Assembly: GCA_036494545.1 (NCBI GenBank)
Contig: DASXOB010000006.1
Span: forward strand, 62,001 to 126,000
Direction: 5' to 3'
DNA length: 64,000 bases
Source of the DNA: JAICXG01 sp036494545
GTDB taxonomy: Bacteria; Verrucomicrobiota; Verrucomicrobiia; Chthoniobacterales; UBA10450
The notes under the pieces are model-generated. The model had not been told where the DNA came from. It saw nothing but the letters and a program-made list of their open reading frames with translations, and searched no databases. Both the position numbers and the translations under genes were made by a program. This document shows positions 60,627-64,000 of this stretch, piece after piece (within the stretch, counting starts at the first letter, position 1; the number at the start of each line of letters is the position of its first letter).

Positions 60627-61028
60627 ATGAACGATCGACCACATTCGCCACACGGAAAGATTGACCTTCACGGAAACGGACTTGGAGTTCCTTCGCCCGA
60701 GTTGGTAAAAAAACGTGCGCGCGAGATCGCAATGATCGATGAGCGCAACCCGGATGAATTCACCGACGCTGATTGGAATCAGGCAAAGAAGGAGTTGCTC
60801 GGAGTCGAACCCGGACGCGCGCCTGAGGTGAACGAAGAAGTTGCCGGCGAAATGAGTGAGCGCGACGAGATCGCTGGTGCTTCCGGCCATCACGTGCCAA
60901 ACAACGGCTTCGACGAAGAAGAGACGCTCGGCGAAGAGCTAGTGAGCGACGGAATAAACGAAGCTGCCCACGATCAAATGGTCGAAGCGCGTCGCGAAGA
61001 GATCGAGGAGCAACGGGAAGAATCATGA
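60627..61028 (+). CDS. Acidic hydrophilic protein preceding egtB, unknown
   Basis: This 133-residue protein has no hydrophobic segment and is rich in Glu, Asp and Ala (RNPDEFTDADWNQAKKELLG, DEEETLGEELVSDGINEAAH). It ends by overlapping egtB as ATGA (61025-61028), so it is co-translated with the ergothioneine genes. No family is recognised. Confidence 0.65.
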   Translation: MNDRPHSPHGKIDLHGNGLGVPSPELVKKRAREIAMIDERNPDEFTDADWNQAKKELLGVEPGRAPEVNEEVAGEMSERDEIAGASGHHVPNNGFDEEETLGEELVSDGINEAAHDQMVEARREEIEEQREES

Positions 61029-62347
61029 GCAGCCAGGCGGTTTACGATGAGGTTGCGCCAGCGCGATCGCGTCGCGACGAATCGCGAAATCGGTTCGAAA
61101 ATTTGCTCACGCGCTATCGTACGGTCCGCAGCTTTACGCAGAAGCTCTGCGAAACTTTGCAGCCCGAAGACTGCGTCGTGCAGTCGATGCCAGATGTTAG
61201 TCCGACGAAGTGGCACCTCGCGCACACCGCCTGGTTTTTCGAGACTTTTGTCTTGAAAGTCTGGGATCCGAACTATGAACCGGAAATCCCGGAATACGCT
61301 TATCTTTTCAATTCCTATTATAACGCTGCCGGTAGCATGCATCGGCGCGATCTTCGCGGGTTTATTTCACGACCAACACTGGCGGAAACCTACCGCTTTC
61401 GCCGTTCGATCGATGAGCAAATTGAGCTCCTGCTCGAACGTGCTGACGAGGAATTGCTGGGCGAACTCGAACCCGTTTTCATGATTGGTCTGAACCACGA
61501 GCAGCAACATCAGGAACTGCTCGTGACCGATATTAAACACGTCCTCGCGCAGAACCCGTTGCACCCGGTTTACCGCCCGCGCGAGGAGCGGATCACGCCG
61601 CGTCAGGTCAACGCGCCCGGCTTCATCGAATTTGAGGAGGCAATCGTCGAGATCGGCCACGACGGCCGCGGCTTCAGCTACGACAACGAAGGTCCGCGCC
61701 ACCGTGCGCTCGTGCCCGCCTTCGCGCTCGCAACGCGACCGGTGACGAACGGCGAATTTGTCGAGTTCATCGAAGACGGCGGCTATCGCAGGCCTGAGCA
61801 CTGGTTGTCGTTAGGCTGGACAACTCTAAATGAACAAAAATGGGAAGCGCCGCTCTACTGGGAGAAACGGGATGGTTGCTGGTGGAATTTCACTCTCGCC
61901 GGCCTTCGCCCGGTGGATCTGTCCGAGCCCGTCACCCATGTGAGCCATTTCGAAGCCGACGCATTTGCCCACTGGAGCGGTGCGCGGCTGCCGACGGAAT
62001 TCGAGTGGGAACGTGCCGCGCAGGATCTTGCGATCGAGGGAAACTTCGTCGAGGCCGAACGCTTTCAGCCCGCTCCGGTGGAAGCGCAGCCTAACGGAAT
62101 ATTAACGCAAATGTACGGCGATGTCTGGCAATGGAGCCGCAGCGCCTATCTTCCCTATCCGGGTTATCGCGCTGCGCCCGGCGCGCTTGGCGAGTACAAC
62201 GGCAAGTTCATGAGCAACCAAATGGTCCTGCGCGGCGCCTCGTGCGCCACATCGCGCAGCCATGCTCGTCTCACTTACCGTAATTTTTTCCAACCGGAAA
62301 AGCGCTGGCAATTCACCGGCATACGACTGGCGCGCGATCCGGCATGA
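61025..62347 (+). CDS. egtB: Ergothioneine synthase EgtB-like (non-heme iron sulfoxide synthase)
   Basis: This 440-residue protein combines a DinB-type domain with iron-binding His (WHLAHTAWFFETF and GLNHEQQHQELLVTDIKH) and a C-terminal FGE-sulfatase-like domain (ALATRPVTNGEFVEFIEDGG, RLPTEFEWERAA, MYGDVWQWSRSAY). EgtB joins trimethylhistidine with a thiol donor (gamma-glutamylcysteine or cysteine) using O2. It overlaps egtD by 4 bp. EgtC and EgtE are not present, which is common outside actinobacteria. Confidence 0.93.
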   Translation: MSSQAVYDEVAPARSRRDESRNRFENLLTRYRTVRSFTQKLCETLQPEDCVVQSMPDVSPTKWHLAHTAWFFETFVLKVWDPNYEPEIPEYAYLFNSYYNAAGSMHRRDLRGFISRPTLAETYRFRRSIDEQIELLLERADEELLGELEPVFMIGLNHEQQHQELLVTDIKHVLAQNPLHPVYRPREERITPRQVNAPGFIEFEEAIVEIGHDGRGFSYDNEGPRHRALVPAFALATRPVTNGEFVEFIEDGGYRRPEHWLSLGWTTLNEQKWEAPLYWEKRDGCWWNFTLAGLRPVDLSEPVTHVSHFEADAFAHWSGARLPTEFEWERAAQDLAIEGNFVEAERFQPAPVEAQPNGILTQMYGDVWQWSRSAYLPYPGYRAAPGALGEYNGKFMSNQMVLRGASCATSRSHARLTYRNFFQPEKRWQFTGIRLARDPA

Positions 62348-63318
62348 ATGATGACTCTGGCGCGGTGGCGCTTCTCGATCTCGAGCCCGCCACGGAAGAT
62401 TTTCTGCGCGAAACCATCGCTGGCCTAACGAGTTCCCCTCGCATCTTACCGACCAAGTTTTTCTACGACGAGCGTGGCTCCGACCTCTTCCAGGAGATCT
62501 GCGAGCTGCCCGAGTACTATGTTACCCGCACGGAGACAGAAATCCTGCGCCGCTACGCACCCGAGATGGCGGCGTCGATTGGCGCCAACGCGGAGATCGT
62601 TGGATTCGGCACTGGTGCAGGGATCAAAACCCGGATGCTGCTCGAGGAACTCGATAATCCAATCGCCTACGTGCCGGTCGACATCTCGAAGCAGCGCCTA
62701 ACCGATTCCGCTGAAGCCCTCGCGCGTGAGATGCCCGACCTCGAAGTGCTGCCGGTTTGCGCGGACTATTTGCAACCAATCCGGCTGCCGATTCCAAGCA
62801 GGCAGCCCGATCATATTGCCGTTTTTTTCCCCGGCTCCACTATCGGCAACATGCAGCCGGAGACAGCCCGTCATTTTCTTGCCCGCGTCTGCCGTCTCTG
62901 TGGACACAGCGGCGGGTTGATTATCGGAGTCGACCTGCAAAAGCCAAAAGACGTTCTCGAAGCCGCCTACAACGACCGTGCGGGAGTGACCGCGGAGTTC
63001 AATCTAAACCTTCTCGTTAGGGCGAATCGTGAGCTCGGTTCTGATTTCGATCTAGGGCAATGGCGTCATCGTGCCATCTACAACCCGACTGCACATCGCA
63101 TCGAGATGCATCTCATCAGCCAGCGTCCTCAGACCGTGCACGTGGGAGGGAGCGAGTTTCGTTTTGAGCGCGGCGATAAGATCATCACCGAATTTTCCTA
63201 CAAGCATACGATCGAAGGATTCACCCTCCTGGCCGCCTCCTCGGGATTCCAGCCAACGCCTCGAGTCTGGACCGATTTGGAAAAGCTCTTTGCCGTTTTC
63301 CATTTCACAACCGGCTAG
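62344..63318 (+). CDS. egtD: L-histidine N-alpha-methyltransferase
   Basis: The 324-residue SAM-dependent enzyme converts histidine to hercynine, the substrate of EgtB. Family motifs are LPTKFFYDERGSDLFQEICEL, YYVTRTE, EIVGFGTGAGIKTRMLLEEL (SAM site), FFPGSTIGNM and GGLIIGVDLQKPKDVLEAAYND. The start overlaps egtB as ATGA. The ABC ATPase gene begins 57 bp after its stop. Confidence 0.94.
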   Translation: MNDDSGAVALLDLEPATEDFLRETIAGLTSSPRILPTKFFYDERGSDLFQEICELPEYYVTRTETEILRRYAPEMAASIGANAEIVGFGTGAGIKTRMLLEELDNPIAYVPVDISKQRLTDSAEALAREMPDLEVLPVCADYLQPIRLPIPSRQPDHIAVFFPGSTIGNMQPETARHFLARVCRLCGHSGGLIIGVDLQKPKDVLEAAYNDRAGVTAEFNLNLLVRANRELGSDFDLGQWRHRAIYNPTAHRIEMHLISQRPQTVHVGGSEFRFERGDKIITEFSYKHTIEGFTLLAASSGFQPTPRVWTDLEKLFAVFHFTTG

Positions 63319-63375
63319 GGCGGCTAGTCAAGATAGCCTGACACCGGCACCGTTCTCACTACTCTTGCCGTTGAG

Positions 63376-64000
63376 ATGGATGCCCTGGTGCAACTCACCG
63401 GAGTAAGCAAGAGCTTCGATGGAGCTATCGCGCTTCACCCGACAAGCTTGGAATTCAAACGTGGACTTACGACCGCACTGATAGGTCCCAGCGGCTGCGG
63501 CAAATCGACTCTGCTCCGGCTCATTATTCATCTGCTCCAACCCGACTCGGGGACGGTTAAGTTCGACGGAGTCGAAATTACTTCCCAGAACGCTCGCGAT
63601 ATTCGACGCCGCGCCGGCTACGTCATCCAGGAAGGCGGCTTGTTTCCCCACCTGACCGCTCGTGGCAACATCCTCCTCATGCCGCGCCACCTTGGCCGTG
63701 CGCCTAACGAAATGGAAAAGCGCCTCGAGGAACTTACGGCTCTCACACAATTTCCAACCGCCGCCCTCGATCGTTACCCGGCGGAACTTTCCGGCGGGCA
63801 GCGCCAGCGTGTCAGTCTCATGCGCGCACTCATTCTCGAGCCGGAAGTGCTCCTGCTCGATGAACCTCTCGGCGCGCTCGACCCACTCGTCAGGTCAGCT
63901 CTGCAAAAGGACCTGCATGAAATTTTCGCCCGCCTGCAACAGACCACTATTCTCGTCACTCACGACATGGGTGAAGCGGCTTACCTCGCCAACGAAATTG
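63376..64000 (+). CDS. ABC transporter ATP-binding protein, osmolyte type (runs off right edge)
   Basis: About 208 residues are visible. Walker A is LIGPSGCGKSTLLRL, the signature is LSGGQRQRVSLMRAL, Walker B is LLLDEPLGALDP and the switch His is in TILVTHDMGEAAYLANE. It resembles OpuCA/ProV-type glycine-betaine importers. Position directly after egtB-egtD makes it a candidate for uptake of ergothioneine or a related betaine, as in the known EgtU-type systems. The permease and binding-protein genes should lie beyond the edge. Confidence 0.85.
   Translation, partial: MDALVQLTGVSKSFDGAIALHPTSLEFKRGLTTALIGPSGCGKSTLLRLIIHLLQPDSGTVKFDGVEITSQNARDIRRRAGYVIQEGGLFPHLTARGNILLMPRHLGRAPNEMEKRLEELTALTQFPTAALDRYPAELSGGQRQRVSLMRALILEPEVLLLDEPLGALDPLVRSALQKDLHEIFARLQQTTILVTHDMGEAAYLANEI

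Larger units (their letters stand above)
74..63710. repeat. Iterated 8/9-mer CCTAACGA / TCGTTAGG (DNA-uptake-sequence-like)
   Basis: Hand-scanned exact copies of the 8-mer start at: 74, 8718, 10289, 15386, 17682, 19611, 21214, 22981, 24405, 24450, 24931, 25537, 26143, 26959, 27679, 28112, 28241, 28367, 28823, 29518, 29938, 30463, 30670, 33021, 33105, 33309, 37375, 37446, 38592, 39197, 39770, 40105, 40904, 44920, 46302, 46778, 47247, 47563, 47777, 48676, 48917, 49783, 50375, 50620, 50988, 51420, 51619, 52235, 52759, 52913, 53383, 54062, 54123, 54617, 54983, 55581, 55763, 56563, 56727, 57249, 57861, 59224, 61808, 62424, 63014, 63703. Most (about 55) extend to GCCTAACGA. The two strands are about equal (34 versus 32). 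One-base variants are also common, for example at 4609, 14332, 31437, 35241, 46804, 59679 and 62090. Random expectation for an 8-mer on both strands of 64 kb is about two. The count may be off by a few. Confidence 0.93.

Noticed and set aside
74..63710. Iterated 8-mer as a Chi, KOPS or restriction-modification site
   Set aside because: Copies are balanced between strands over 64 kb, which argues against polarity motifs, and restriction targets are usually avoided rather than enriched about 30-fold. Not fully excluded without the whole genome.
1..64000. CRISPR array, prophage, integrase or rRNA operon
   Set aside because: I found no regularly spaced repeats, phage structural genes, site-specific recombinase or rRNA sequence in the window.

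Overview
This window (about 57% G+C by eye, uninterrupted single-contig style) looks like the chromosome of a Gram-negative, aerobic soil bacterium. It has outer-membrane porin, TamA/TamB and Sec-secreted proteins. The mix of an actinobacterial-type (group 1h-like) [NiFe] hydrogenase, a Bat/MoxR operon, a secreted sulfatase with its maturase, and a fused GH/GT2 glycosyltransferase suggests a Verrucomicrobiota-like soil lineage. That assignment is an inference; no rRNA is present to confirm it.

Layout. 1-3.5 kb: an OprB-type porin gene on the minus strand, split by a 2.75-kb IS1595-family element (557-3306) with 25-bp inverted repeats, an 8-bp target duplication and three passenger ORFs. 3.5-12 kb, all minus strand: two SpoIIAA-like paralogues around an outer-membrane protein, a secreted propeller-like protein, two DUF1254/DUF1214 proteins, a polytopic membrane protein and the wreck of a third DUF1254 gene. 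12.1-18.3 kb: a moxR-DUF58-DUF4381-batA-batB-TPR-batD operon in which batA carries a one-base frameshift. 18.3-24 kb: arylsulfatase, a membrane spermidine-synthase-like fusion and a formylglycine-generating enzyme. 24-29 kb: small membrane proteins, dienelactone hydrolase, quinone/enoyl reductase, cation efflux, nucleosidase, anti-sigma-like protein. 29-35.2 kb: tamB-tamA. 35.3-41.8 kb: the hydrogenase hhySL flanked by two hybrid histidine kinases, one divergent and one translationally coupled. 41.9-46.8 kb: hppD, hmgA, flavin reductase, folE and a triple-domain pterin synthase, which together link tyrosine breakdown to pterin cofactor synthesis. 47-58.9 kb: YjbR, an ABC exporter, a YdeI-like protein, phosphohexomutase, RluA, membrane glycosyltransferases and hemL. 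59.1 kb: tRNA-Cys. 59.4-64 kb: an FG-GAP protein, then an ergothioneine operon (hypothetical-egtB-egtD) followed by an osmolyte-type ABC ATPase that runs off the end.

The signal that no single gene explains is an iterated non-palindromic oligonucleotide, CCTAACGA (most often GCCTAACGA), on both strands. I count about 66 exact 8-mers by hand, where about 2 would be expected by chance. It lies in coding and intergenic DNA in all tolerated reading frames, forms stop codons at several gene ends, and occurs as an inverted repeat after the hydrogenase-linked kinase. It is absent from the insertion element and thin in some gene blocks. It behaves like a DNA-uptake-type signature sequence (compare Neisseria DUS and Pasteurellaceae USS) and is the strongest candidate here for an undescribed system.
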